Source: Ureibacillus acetophenoni
GTDB taxonomy: Bacteria > Bacillota > Bacilli > Bacillales_A > Planococcaceae
DNA: 64,000 bases
Assembly: GCF_900220965.1 (NCBI RefSeq)
Contig: NZ_OBQC01000007.1
Location: 1-64,000, forward strand
Direction: 5' to 3'
The position numbers and the translations under genes were made by a program. How positions within the stretch are numbered: the first letter of the stretch is position 1; the number at the start of each line of letters is the position of its first letter. This document shows, in pieces, positions 1 through 8,438 of the stretch. Under the pieces are notes generated by a model, which was given only the letters and a program-made list of their open reading frames with translations, was not told the DNA's origin and did not search any database.

Positions 1-21
1 ACCACATCCTATAGGAAATCC

Positions 22-62
22 AATAGATCCTCCAGTTGTCCGGATCAACTGGAAATTCTATT
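22..62 (+). promoter_or_regulatory. Hairpin ahead of the symporter gene
   Basis: An inverted repeat with inner arms TCCAGTTG (31-38) and CAACTGGA (46-53) and outer arms AATAGA (22-27) and TCTATT (57-62) sits about 40 bases before the start codon at 102. It has no U-run, so it is not an obvious intrinsic terminator. It may be a leader structure, an operator, or the tail of a gene left of the window. The role is inferred only. Confidence 0.4.
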
Positions 63-101
63 AGAAAGAGCTCTTACTACTAATATACGAGGGGGTTAAA
101 T

Positions 102-1322
102 ATGAAAAAGATTGGTTTGCTCTCTCAAATATTAATAGCGTTTGTCATTGCCATTATATTAGGTGCTATTGTTGGTCAAAGTATCGAGGTTGTTAAACCG
201 CTTGGTGATTTATTCTTAAGACTTATTAAATTTATCATAGTTCCATTAGTACTTGCTTCACTAGTAGTCGGTGTTGCAGGTGCAGGTGATTTAAGACAAA
301 TCGGTAGAATGGGTGGTATCTCATTTGTTTATTATTTAGCTACTACCGCATTCGCTGTTTTCATTGGATTGCTGTTAGCAAACATATTTAGACCAGGTGA
401 TGGAGTTAATATGACACTTTCTGGTGAGGCAGCTGAGCCAACAGCAGCACCTAGTGTAGTTGATACGTTATTAAATATAGTTCCTACCAATCCAATTGAA
501 TCCCTTGTAACAGGGAACATGCTCCAGATCATCTTCTTTGCTCTTTTCCTAGGTCTTGCCATTTCAATGCTTGGTGACAAAGCAAAAACTGTATATAACT
601 TCTTTGAAGGATTAGCAGAAATTATGTACAAGATTACGGGAATTGTCATGAAGTTTGCACCTATTGGGGTATTCGGATTAATTGCACCAATTGTAGGACA
701 GTATGGAATTTCGGTACTACTTCCATTGATTAAACTTATATTAGTCGTTTATGCAGGATGTATACTTCACGCATTACTAGTCTATTCAGGTTCTGTTAAG
801 CTCTTTGCCAACCAAAGTCCACTTAAATTTTTCAAAGGTATTGCACCTGCGAGTTTAGTAGCATTTAGTACATCAAGTAGTTCTGGGACTTTGCCAATTA
901 CAATGAAAAGTACTGAAGAAAACCTTGGTGTGTCAAAGAAGGTAAGTAGCTTTGTACTTCCTTTAGGCGCTACGATCAATATGGATGGAACTGCTTTATA
1001 CCAAGGGGTTTGTGTTTTATTTGTTGCCCAATTTATGGGTATTGAACTTTCTATCATGCAACAATTGATCATCGTGTTAACAGCAACTCTTGCTTCAATT
1101 GGTACAGCGGGTGTTCCTGGTGCGGGATTAATTATGTTATCGATGGTAATAACAGCAGTAGGTCTTCCATTAGAAGCGATTGCACTAGTTGCTGGAGTGG
1201 ATCGAATTTTAGATATGATACGTACATCTGTAAATGTTACTGGTGATGGGTCTGCAGCGGTTGTTGTACAGGCGCTAGAAGATAAAAAGGAATTAAAAGC
1301 CTCAAATAATGTAAGTGCTTAA
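102..1322 (+). CDS. Dicarboxylate/amino acid:cation symporter (DAACS family)
   Basis: This is a 406-residue secondary transporter of the glutamate/aspartate/C4-dicarboxylate:H+ or Na+ symporter family, acting in the cytoplasmic membrane. The family signatures are all visible: the serine-rich hairpin-1 loop SSSSGTLP (about residues 258-265), NMDGT in TM7 (293-297), the hairpin-2 loop GTAGVPGAG (334-342), and the TM8 binding helix starting DRILDMIRT with NVTGD (367-382). The length is usual for the family. The ATG is preceded by GAGGGGG at 7-base spacing. It is followed by its own terminator and looks monocistronic. Substrate (glutamate, aspartate, serine/threonine or dicarboxylate) cannot be fixed from sequence alone. 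Confidence 0.93.
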   Translation: MKKIGLLSQILIAFVIAIILGAIVGQSIEVVKPLGDLFLRLIKFIIVPLVLASLVVGVAGAGDLRQIGRMGGISFVYYLATTAFAVFIGLLLANIFRPGDGVNMTLSGEAAEPTAAPSVVDTLLNIVPTNPIESLVTGNMLQIIFFALFLGLAISMLGDKAKTVYNFFEGLAEIMYKITGIVMKFAPIGVFGLIAPIVGQYGISVLLPLIKLILVVYAGCILHALLVYSGSVKLFANQSPLKFFKGIAPASLVAFSTSSSSGTLPITMKSTEENLGVSKKVSSFVLPLGATINMDGTALYQGVCVLFVAQFMGIELSIMQQLIIVLTATLASIGTAGVPGAGLIMLSMVITAVGLPLEAIALVAGVDRILDMIRTSVNVTGDGSAAVVVQALEDKKELKASNNVSA

Positions 1323-1345
1323 GGCAGGTATTCGAATCCTGTAAA

Positions 1346-1387
1346 GGTTGTTGAGATTGGGATATCCAATTTCAACAGCCTTTTTTT
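1346..1387 (+). terminator. Intrinsic terminator of the symporter gene
   Basis: A 15-bp stem with G-U pairs (GGTTGTTGAGATTGG at 1346-1360 against CCAATTTCAACAGCC at 1366-1380) is followed by seven T (1381-1387). Confidence 0.9.
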
Positions 1388-1604
1388 ATTTTGAGTAATT
1401 TGCTACGAGGGTAAAAATCATTATTAGATATTAGTCTAGTAATATGTCATATTCATATAGATTATTGTCTCGTAAATATAATATTGGTGAAAGAACCTAA
1501 TGTAACTTTTTTTTAGATTTTTCTTAAAATTAATCTATTAGTCTAAGCGATACCTAAACAATCTCATATCTTATAGTAGTCAATTATGAGAGGGGGGATT
1601 GTTA

Positions 1605-1826
1605 ATGAGTTACCGTAAATGTACTTGTGGTAAAAAATTCAATTGGGACGACTTTATGTCACCAAAAGAAGGGTCATGTTATGAGACTTCAATGGTTGAT
1701 TTAATGGCAGAGATGGCAGCGATTATTAGGCCATGTCAAAGTTCATGTGCAAATATCTGTAATGAGCTACGAGGTGCTGCTAGAGGGGAATGTATTCGTG
1801 AATGTGTAAGCAGATGTATTAGATAA
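1605..1826 (+). CDS. Small cysteine-ladder protein, unknown function
   Basis: A 73-residue protein not recognised as a named family. The start is the ATG at 1605, because GAGAGGGGGG ends seven bases before it; an in-frame TTG at 1599 is too close to that site. It has nine cysteines: a CxC near the N-terminus (C6, C8), C25, and two ladders C44-x3-C48-x3-C52 and C63-x3-C67-x3-C71 separated by ten residues. Spacing of four would put each trio on one face of a helix, so a helical hairpin that binds metal or is cross-linked by disulfides is plausible. There is no signal peptide. It stands alone between two terminators. Confidence 0.8.
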   Translation: MSYRKCTCGKKFNWDDFMSPKEGSCYETSMVDLMAEMAAIIRPCQSSCANICNELRGAARGECIRECVSRCIR

Positions 1827-1839
1827 TAAATTCATAAAG

Positions 1840-1871
1840 CGGGGTAGAACTGGTTTCTATCCTGTTTTTTT
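1840..1871 (+). terminator. Intrinsic terminator
   Basis: The imperfect stem GGGGTAGAA / TTTCTATCCTG is followed by a run of T at 1865-1871, directly after the Cys-ladder gene. Confidence 0.75.
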
Positions 1872-2051
1872 ATACTTTTACTCTTTGTTAATAGTCCCAT
1901 TTACACTATTAACACAACTACTTTTAAATAAAACGCCCTATACCCATAAATTAGTAGTCATGTGATAATTTATTTAACAATTTCCTCTGGGAATAATTTG
2001 TTTACATATGAATAAAGTAAATCGAGTACACATAAAAAGGAGATTTGTAGT

Positions 2052-2366
2052 ATGGCAGTGAGTCTTCAAATAGACGAGAAGTTTTTAGTTGAAAAAACAC
2101 CTGCAAATTTATATAAAGGGTTAGAAGCAGTTGGTGGACACTTAACTATTACAGATAAAAGATTGATCTTTAATGCATATAAGTTCAATATACAAGGTGG
2201 TACTACAGAAATTCTGTTGAGTGATATTGTTTCTATCGATAGAGCTAAATCTTTAAAAATTATTCCAAATAAAATGATAGTGAATACAAATGACGGTAAA
2301 AGTTTTAAATTTGTTGTTTATAAAAGGGACAAACTAATTCAATTGATTACCGATCATCTTAAGTAA
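2052..2366 (+). CDS. GRAM/PH-like domain protein
   Basis: A 104-residue cytosolic protein that consists almost entirely of one PH-like GRAM fold. The pattern GGHLTITDKRLIF (about residues 28-40) followed by an alternating beta pattern and a C-terminal helix (KRDKLIQLITDHL) is typical of bacterial GRAM/PH proteins. Such domains bind lipids or proteins, but the partner in bacteria is generally unknown. The ATG follows AAAGGAG at good spacing. It is monocistronic, with a terminator at 2377-2416. Confidence 0.8.
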   Translation: MAVSLQIDEKFLVEKTPANLYKGLEAVGGHLTITDKRLIFNAYKFNIQGGTTEILLSDIVSIDRAKSLKIIPNKMIVNTNDGKSFKFVVYKRDKLIQLITDHLK

Positions 2367-2376
2367 ATAATAAAAC

Positions 2377-2416
2377 AAGTTCGATTTGGCTTATACCCCA
2401 AAATCGAGCTTTTTTA
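2377..2416 (+). terminator. Intrinsic terminator of the GRAM gene
   Basis: Arms AAGTTCGATTTGG and CCAAAATCGAGCTT, then T6. The longest open frame of the following uvsE begins inside this hairpin, which is a strong reason to choose the later uvsE start. Confidence 0.88.
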
Positions 2417-2511
2417 TGTATTTTACTTCCCGTTATAATCAACTCAACGTATCAATCTACGGGAAATCACCAACACTACTAACATCAAAATTCATAGGTT
2501 GGTGTGGAATA

Positions 2512-3465
2512 ATGATCCTCAGATTCGGATATGTCTCTACTGCACTTGCATTGTGGGAAGCTTCTCCTTCTAGAACGTTAACGTTTACGAATTGGAAGAA
2601 ACAAGATGAGGCTAGTAGACGAGACAAACTCTTATTTTTAACAGAACAAAATTTGAAAAATACACTTCGAATTATCCATTACAATATAGCCCATGGAATT
2701 GATGTTTATCGCATGTCGTCTTCGCTCGTGCCGCTCGCAACACATCCAGAGGTAAAATGGGACTTTGTAACTCCCTTTGAAAGTCTCTTTAAAGAGATAG
2801 GTGCAATGATTCAAAAACACCAACTACGAGTAAGTTTCCATCCAAACCAATTCACATTGTTTACAAGTCCAAAGGAGCATATTACAACGAATGCAATTAT
2901 TGATATGACTTATCATTACAAAATGCTTGAGGCAATGGGATTACAAAATGATGCAAATATGAATATTCATGTAGGTGGGACGTATGGTGATAAGGAAAAA
3001 GCGATTGAATCCTTTAACAATAATTTTGTAAAGCTTGATGAACACATACGTATGCAAACAACTCTCGAAAACGATGATAAAACATACACAGCCGAAGAAA
3101 CACTTACAGTTTGTGAACAGCATAATGTTCCTTTTGTTTTCGACTATCATCACCATTGGGCGAATTCTGGAGATCTAGATTTTGAAGAATTACTACCTAG
3201 AATTTTTGCTACTTGGGAGCGTACAGGTAAAGTCCCAAAATTCCATTTATCTTCACCTAAATCAGAAAAATTAATACGTGCCCATGCAGATTATGTGGAC
3301 TTAGATTTTGCCATTCCGTTTATCCAAGCGTTAAAAGATTTTGGGAAATCCGCAGATATTATGATTGAAGCAAAGTCAAAGGATCTAGCAGCATTACAAT
3401 TAGTTGAAGAACTGGGGAAAATGCGCGGATTTAAACGGATAAAGGGAGCAACGATTGAGATATAA
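2512..3465 (+). CDS. uvsE: UV-damage endonuclease UvsE
   Basis: This 317-residue enzyme nicks DNA on the 5' side of UV photoproducts and abasic sites, starting an excision repair pathway independent of UvrABC. It has a TIM-barrel fold with metal-binding His/Glu/Asp residues. Visible family signatures are the N-terminal RFGYVS and ALWEASPSRTLTF, HGIDVYRMSSSLVPLATHP, RVSFHPNQF, NIHVGGTYGDKEKA, LENDDKTYT, VPFVFDYHHHW, and near the end IMIEAKSKDLA. The frame is open upstream to 2386, but that lies in a terminator. The ATG at 2512 gives the usual N-terminus. The RBS (AGGTTGGTG) is modest. In sporeformers the gene often protects spores or germinating cells from UV. Confidence 0.93.
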   Translation: MILRFGYVSTALALWEASPSRTLTFTNWKKQDEASRRDKLLFLTEQNLKNTLRIIHYNIAHGIDVYRMSSSLVPLATHPEVKWDFVTPFESLFKEIGAMIQKHQLRVSFHPNQFTLFTSPKEHITTNAIIDMTYHYKMLEAMGLQNDANMNIHVGGTYGDKEKAIESFNNNFVKLDEHIRMQTTLENDDKTYTAEETLTVCEQHNVPFVFDYHHHWANSGDLDFEELLPRIFATWERTGKVPKFHLSSPKSEKLIRAHADYVDLDFAIPFIQALKDFGKSADIMIEAKSKDLAALQLVEELGKMRGFKRIKGATIEI

Positions 3466-3545
3466 AGATTAAAACAATTACGAAGTATACTTTTATTTAT
3501 TGGGTAAAATAATGTTGAGGCTTTTAATTACATGGAGGTTATAAA

Positions 3546-3911
3546 ATGAAAAGTGTGAGCCCTTATGTATTTGTAGACAATTGTTTAGAAGTTATTGAAT
3601 TTTATCGAAATATACTTGATGGAATCATTCAAAATGTTGAAAAGAGCGAGGACGGGAAATGTCTTCATGCTGAATTAGCTATAGGAGCGGATATCATTCA
3701 TTTCTCAGATACTTTTGGAAAAACTCAGCAAGGAGATAATGTCCGTATTACATTAGAATTCGATAGTGATGAAGATATTCGACGAGTATATCAATCACTC
3801 ATAGTGGATGGAAAAATCACATATGAACTAAATGAAACTCCATGGGGTGCATTACATGCAAATCTTGTGGATCAGTTTGGAGTCGGTTGGGTATTAAATT
3901 ATCAAAAATAA
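3546..3911 (+). CDS. VOC/PhnB-like (glyoxalase fold) protein
   Basis: A 121-residue protein of the PhnB/YjdN-like branch of the vicinal-oxygen-chelate superfamily. The N-terminus SPYVFVDNCLEVIEFYRNIL is the usual first beta-alpha unit, and the C-terminus WGALHANLVDQFGVGWVLN is the typical end of PhnB-like 3-demethylubiquinone-methyltransferase-type domains. No specific substrate can be assigned. A good RBS (ATGGAGG) precedes the ATG. It lies alone between uvsE and a strong terminator. Confidence 0.85.
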   Translation: MKSVSPYVFVDNCLEVIEFYRNILDGIIQNVEKSEDGKCLHAELAIGADIIHFSDTFGKTQQGDNVRITLEFDSDEDIRRVYQSLIVDGKITYELNETPWGALHANLVDQFGVGWVLNYQK

Positions 3912-3931
3912 TATGGAAAGTTTAAATGATT

Positions 3932-3962
3932 CGCCCAGAGTATTGAAGCTGGGCGTTTTTTT
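3932..3962 (+). terminator. Intrinsic terminator
   Basis: Perfect stem CGCCCAG / CTGGGCG followed by seven T. Confidence 0.92.
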
Positions 3963-4031
3963 ATGTGCTGTAGTTTCCATTATTTGAACTAGATTCATAC
4001 GTGTAGTAGGGTATCGTTAGGGAGTGATTTC

Positions 4032-4784
4032 ATGAATGAAGTAATTAAACAATTGGGGAAACATAGCTCCGTACGAGAATTTGATACGAGTAAAGATGTT
4101 AGTGAAGAACAAGTGGAAACGATTATTAAATCAGCCATGGCAGCTCCGAACTGGATAAATGGACAGCAGGTAAGTGTCATTGCAGTAAGAAATCCTGATA
4201 GGAAATCATTGTTAGCTAAAGCTGCAGGAGATCAAAAATGGGTTGAGGAAGCGTCTGTTTTTCTTGTATTTTGTATGGATTTTTCTCGGGCAAAAATTGC
4301 AGCTGAAAAGAATAATAAGGAATTTCGAATTGTTGATGATGTTGAAGCAATAATTATTGGATCTACGGATGTTGGAATTGCGTTAGGTAGTGCAGTCATT
4401 GCAGCTGAGTCAATGGGGCTTGGGACAGTTCCAATTGGAGGTATCCGAAAAAATGCGGATGACGTTATAAAAATACTAGAACTTCCTGAATATGTTTACC
4501 CTATTTCAGGGTTAGCAATTGGTTATCCAGAAGTGATTCCAGGGCAAAAACCAAGACTTCCACTTCAAGCCACGTACCATAATGAACGTTATGATATGAA
4601 TGAGCAGTCCGAGTTAATTAAACAATATGATGAAACAATGGCTTCATATATGTCTGAGCGAACAAATGGACAAGATACAAGTAATTGGTCAAGTAAAGTG
4701 GCAGCTTTCTATGAAACAAGATATGAACCTTATGCGAAAGTCACAAGTTCTACTTTAAGAAAACAGGGATTTCATTTTAAATAA
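4032..4784 (+). CDS. Oxygen-insensitive NAD(P)H nitroreductase/FMN reductase
   Basis: A 250-residue flavoprotein of the NfsA/NfrA nitroreductase family, which uses bound FMN and NAD(P)H to reduce nitroaromatics, quinones or free flavin. Family signatures are HSSVREFD near the N-terminus (FMN phosphate binding), SAMAAPNWINGQQ, the middle VGIALGSAVIAAESMGLGTVPIGGIR and AIGYPE (about 175-180), and the C-terminal arm YDETMASYMSERT, which is typical of the NfsA/NfrA type. RBS GGGAGTG. It is a single gene that converges on terC, with two dyads in between. Confidence 0.9.
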   Translation: MNEVIKQLGKHSSVREFDTSKDVSEEQVETIIKSAMAAPNWINGQQVSVIAVRNPDRKSLLAKAAGDQKWVEEASVFLVFCMDFSRAKIAAEKNNKEFRIVDDVEAIIIGSTDVGIALGSAVIAAESMGLGTVPIGGIRKNADDVIKILELPEYVYPISGLAIGYPEVIPGQKPRLPLQATYHNERYDMNEQSELIKQYDETMASYMSERTNGQDTSNWSSKVAAFYETRYEPYAKVTSSTLRKQGFHFK

Positions 4785-4785
4785 A

Positions 4786-4830
4786 AAGTAGCGGCCTAAC
4801 AGAGCTGAAAAAGCTATTAGGTCGCTACTT
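4786..4830 (+). terminator. Terminator hairpin after the nitroreductase
   Basis: Long stem AAGTAGCGGCCTAA / TTAGGTCGCTACTT, with only a weak T tract behind it (ATCATTTTAA). Confidence 0.75.
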
Positions 4831-4907
4831 ATCATTTTAATGTTTATTTTATTTTTACTGGGTTTTAATTACCGCAAGTGAATTTGTAAGATGAGTGCTT
4901 CAACAGG

Positions 4908-4952
4908 AAAATCAGCGAAGCTCAGAGATAATCTCTGAGCTTCGCTGATTTT
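4908..4952. terminator. Perfect 22-bp dyad, likely bidirectional terminator
   Basis: The arms run from 4908 to 4929 and from 4931 to 4952 and match perfectly (core CAGCGAAGCTCAGAGA). A four-base T-run ends the dyad on both strands, so it can serve terC on the minus strand and the nitroreductase on the plus strand. Confidence 0.8.
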
Positions 4953-4996
4953 GTATTAAGTAGTTCTGTTTCCTCAATTCACCCAATCAGTACTCG

Positions 4997-5749
4997 TTAA
5001 TCTTGGTCTGTTGCAGTTTCAGGTTTTTTCTTCCCAGATGCAACCCATCCAATGATAGCGATAGATAACATGACAATCCAGAATATTGAGTTCCAAATCG
5101 GACCTTCTACGAATGAGTGTGGAATAATATTAATTGCATCATGAGCTAGTGTATGCATAAGTAATTTTACCCCAACCCAACCTACAATTAACATTGCTGC
5201 CGTTTCTAGACTTGGACGATCTGTTAATAGTTTGACGAACTGCTGTGATGCAAAACGGATAACGATTAAACCAGCAAGTGCGCCCAATACGATTAGAACA
5301 AATTGAGCAGTATCAATTCCACCAATGTGGCCGAAAGTTGTTGCTGGTAAAGCAATTACTAATGCAACAGCAGCTAAAATTGAGTCAACTGCAAAGGCGA
5401 TGTCCGCTAAAGCAATTTGTGCAACAGTAGCTTTGAAACTCTTTTCTTTGACTTGCACTTCTCCATGATCTTTCTTGAGAAAATGTTTGACAGCAATAAA
5501 GATTAAGTATGCTGCTCCGATAGCTTGAACCTGCCATACATCAAATAAGAATGAAATAACAAAGATAGCACCAATACGGAAAATAAAGGCAAGTGCTAAT
5601 CCGATATCCAATGCTTTTTTCTGAAGTTCCTTTGGTAAGCCTTTCGCCATAACTGCCAGTACTAAGGCATTATCGGCTGATAATAATCCTTCTAGTACGA
5701 TTAAAACCAGCAATACTCCTCCATATTGTAGAAATAAAGTTAAATCCAT
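4997..5749 (-). CDS. TerC family integral membrane protein
   Basis: A 250-residue membrane protein with about seven to eight hydrophobic segments. Family signatures are EGLLSADNALVLA near residue 20 and ALADIAFAVDSILA near residue 115, where conserved Asp residues sit inside the membrane. TerC proteins (B. subtilis YkoY, YceF, MeeF/MeeY) export Mn2+ or supply metal to secreted enzymes. The ATG follows GGAGGTACTATT. Its leader holds a yybP-ykoY element, which fits a manganese role and is direct support for calling this a metal exporter rather than a tellurite gene. The C-terminus is a short charged tail (GKKKPETATDQD). Confidence 0.92.
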   Translation of the reverse strand: MDLTLFLQYGGVLLVLIVLEGLLSADNALVLAVMAKGLPKELQKKALDIGLALAFIFRIGAIFVISFLFDVWQVQAIGAAYLIFIAVKHFLKKDHGEVQVKEKSFKATVAQIALADIAFAVDSILAAVALVIALPATTFGHIGGIDTAQFVLIVLGALAGLIVIRFASQQFVKLLTDRPSLETAAMLIVGWVGVKLLMHTLAHDAINIIPHSFVEGPIWNSIFWIVMLSIAIIGWVASGKKKPETATDQD

Positions 5750-5780
5750 AATAGTACCTCCAAAAGTATTTTACAATCTA

Positions 5781-5920
5781 AGAAAAGAGAAAGACCTTTG
5801 AATTATGAAATAAATTCATAATTCAAAGGTCTTGTTAACAACTCAAGGCTGCCAATAAAACCGATGGGGTTTACCCATGAAATGACGGCTTTATTGTTAA
5901 AACTACTCCCCTTCGATCAT
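5781..5920 (-). promoter_or_regulatory. yybP-ykoY (Mn2+) riboswitch with terminator
   Basis: Read on the minus strand, the leader contains AAGGGGAGTAG (about 5916-5906) and GCAGCCTTGAG (about 5852-5842), the two conserved internal-loop strands of the yybP-ykoY aptamer. About 40 bases downstream comes a perfect 19-bp terminator stem (5791-5809 with 5815-5833) and a pyrimidine/T-rich tail (TCTCTTTTCT). Known members of this class sense Mn2+ and switch on terC-type or P-type exporter genes by blocking termination. Class assignment is by motif; the ligand is inferred from the class. Confidence 0.9.
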
Positions 5921-6101
5921 ATACGTCTATAATTAGAATAAACAATAATAGCAAAAAATTCAATGCTATTTTAAATGTTTTTTTCATATAGATAAGACCC
6001 TATATATAGAATGTCAAATAAGCAAACATATATACTTCACATTACAAAGGCTAATTTATTTTTATCAAATGTTAAACAAAGTTATATCATTTTCGATTAT
6101 A

Positions 6102-8267
6102 TTACTGTTGCTGTACTTTTTTCGAAACTTGATTTTTACATATTACGGCTTTAATCACAAAATAGTCGAATACTCCATCTAAGGCGTCCCAGATTGGTTT
6201 AAGCTTGTCGCTCTGTAATTCTTGAATTGTATCAATAATTTTCTTTTCAGTATCGTTATCAAATATTTCATTCCAGTTTATTTCATGACCTTCCTCGGCA
6301 CTACGGATGATATGATTTTGAATGGTTACTTTAGATAATTTTCTTTTCGATGAAATTTCGTCAATACTTACACCTTCATAAAACATCTCATAAGAGATGA
6401 CATGACTTGGCTTTTCATCTGTTTTTTTCATTTCTTGCTCGATCGATTTTTGTGATGTAGGTACTTCTGAGACTATAATATTTTTACTTGAAACAAACTC
6501 TTTTATTTCTTCAATAAATGCTTGTCCATATTTTGCAAATTTACTTTGCCCCACACCTTTAATTTGTAGCATGGATGGTTCATCGATAGGGAAATAGCGA
6601 CACATTTCCTTTAATGTTGCATCTGAGAAAATAACAAATGGCGGTACATTTTCTTCTTGAGCAAATTGTTTTCGTAAGCCTCGTAAAACTTCGAATAATT
6701 CTTCGTTTTCCTCAACCATACGAACATCTTTAACAGGTGTTTTACTCTTTTTCATCCAAACAGTAACTTCGCCTTTTAACACAGGAATACATTTTTCTGT
6801 CAATTGTACTACTGGATACTTTCCATCCGTTAACAGCAAATAATTTTCTGTTAATAAATAATTTATCGTATCTACAATTTCTTTTTCTGATTGAGAACGA
6901 AGCAATCCATAGGTTGATAACTGATCAAACCCTAGTTCTCGAATCCGTTTCTGATTTGACCCTTTTAAAACTTGTGCAATTAAAGTGACACCAAATCGTT
7001 CTCCCATTCGCTTACAACAAGAGAAGATCATTTGAGCTTCACGAGTAATTTCTACTTTCTCACGAGTATCTTTACAACTAGTGCATTTATTACATGTCAT
7101 TTCTTTTTCATTTGGGTCAAAATAACGAATGATATAGGATTGAAGGCATTCTTCTGTATGACAAAACATGATCATTTGGTTTAGTTTATTATAATCCTGT
7201 TCACGAATTTCCGGTTCGAATGTAGATTGTTCGATTAAAAACTTTTGTAACTGAATGTCCTGTTGAGAAAATAGTAAAATACATTCACTTTCATCTCCGT
7301 CACGCCCTGCGCGGCCGGCTTCTTGGTAGTAGGCTTCAAGGTTCTTTGGCAAGTTGTAATGAATAACAAATCGTACGTTGGATTTATCGATCCCCATTCC
7401 AAAGGCATTAGTCGCAATCATAATTTGCTTTTCATCATAGACAAATTGATCTTGGGCTTCTTGTCTTTCAATTTCAGTTAGTCCAGCATGATATTTTGCT
7501 ACGGAGAATCCTTGTAGTGACAAATAGTTGTAAAGCCCATCTGTTTCTTTTCTACTTGAAGTATAAATGATTCCCGATTCCTTTGAATGTTCTTTTAAAT
7601 AGGAAAGAATATAGTCTCGCTTATTGGCACCTTTAATGACGTTGAAGCTTAAATTTTCACGAGCAAAGCCGTTTTTAAATGTATCTTGTTGACCGATATG
7701 TAATAGATTACGAATTTCATCTGCTACATTTTCAGTCGCTGTCGCCGTTAAAGCAACGACCATAGGACGCTGATTTAATTTCATTAATGATGAAACAATA
7801 GACCTGTAACTTGGTCTAAAGTCGTGTCCCCACTGGGAAATACAGTGAGCTTCATCGAATGCGATTAATGGAATTTGAATGGAATTTAGTACATCGATAA
7901 AATAATCAGAATCAAAACGTTCAGGCGCAACGTATACGAGTTTGTATGCACCATGGCGTATATCATATAAACGATCTTGAAGTTCCTTTTGAGATATTGA
8001 ACTATTAATATATGTAGCTGGTATATCTGCGGCAGTAAGTGCATCCACTTGGTCTTTCATTAGAGAAATGAGTGGGGAAATGACGATTGTCGTTCCTTGG
8101 AAAAGAAGAGCAGGAATTTGAAAACAGATTGATTTTCCTCCACCGGTTGGAAGAATACCAAGCGTGTTCCGTTGATGTAATATATTTTCGACTATTTCAG
8201 CTTGCCCACTTCGAAAATCCGTGTAGCCGAAATATTGATTTAATAAGTCTCTTGCAGCGTTTATCAA
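6102..8267 (-). CDS. recQ: ATP-dependent DNA helicase RecQ
   Basis: A 721-residue 3'-5' helicase of recombination and replication-fork repair. Order of parts: superfamily-2 helicase core with PTGGGKS (Walker A, about residue 40), LTATAT, FDEAHCISQWGHDFR (DEAH), then GRAGRDG (motif VI); RQC zinc module with Cys around residues 365-400 (CHTEEC, CNKCTSC) and winged helix; HRDC domain about 510-590 (ending in IKGVGQSKFAKYG); and a C-terminal helix-turn-helix (EISSKRKLSKVTIQNHI) of the type seen on Bacillus RecQ-like proteins. I place the start at TTG 8267, eight bases after AGAGGTGG; a GTG at 8279 lies inside that site. Confidence 0.93.
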   Translation of the reverse strand: MINAARDLLNQYFGYTDFRSGQAEIVENILHQRNTLGILPTGGGKSICFQIPALLFQGTTIVISPLISLMKDQVDALTAADIPATYINSSISQKELQDRLYDIRHGAYKLVYVAPERFDSDYFIDVLNSIQIPLIAFDEAHCISQWGHDFRPSYRSIVSSLMKLNQRPMVVALTATATENVADEIRNLLHIGQQDTFKNGFARENLSFNVIKGANKRDYILSYLKEHSKESGIIYTSSRKETDGLYNYLSLQGFSVAKYHAGLTEIERQEAQDQFVYDEKQIMIATNAFGMGIDKSNVRFVIHYNLPKNLEAYYQEAGRAGRDGDESECILLFSQQDIQLQKFLIEQSTFEPEIREQDYNKLNQMIMFCHTEECLQSYIIRYFDPNEKEMTCNKCTSCKDTREKVEITREAQMIFSCCKRMGERFGVTLIAQVLKGSNQKRIRELGFDQLSTYGLLRSQSEKEIVDTINYLLTENYLLLTDGKYPVVQLTEKCIPVLKGEVTVWMKKSKTPVKDVRMVEENEELFEVLRGLRKQFAQEENVPPFVIFSDATLKEMCRYFPIDEPSMLQIKGVGQSKFAKYGQAFIEEIKEFVSSKNIIVSEVPTSQKSIEQEMKKTDEKPSHVISYEMFYEGVSIDEISSKRKLSKVTIQNHIIRSAEEGHEINWNEIFDNDTEKKIIDTIQELQSDKLKPIWDALDGVFDYFVIKAVICKNQVSKKVQQQ

Positions 8268-8438
8268 AAGAAAAACCACCTCTTATTTTACTATTGGTTT
8301 ATAGTTAGTATAGAAGAGATATAGTACTTTTTCAATTGTGTGTAGTTGAACTTGTGTTTGAAACATAATCACCATTTGTGCGATTTATATAATTTCCATT
8401 TGATAAATTGATTGAAATGAATATTAGGGGGCACTTTT

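Noticed and set aside
1548-1573. Sporulation sigma-K-type promoter before the Cys-ladder gene (CATATCTTA)
   Set aside because: The -10 matches, but no suitable -35 element lies at the required distance.
2386-2511. Longer N-terminus for UvsE
   Set aside because: It starts inside the terminator of the previous gene, and family members start at the MILRFGYVS position.
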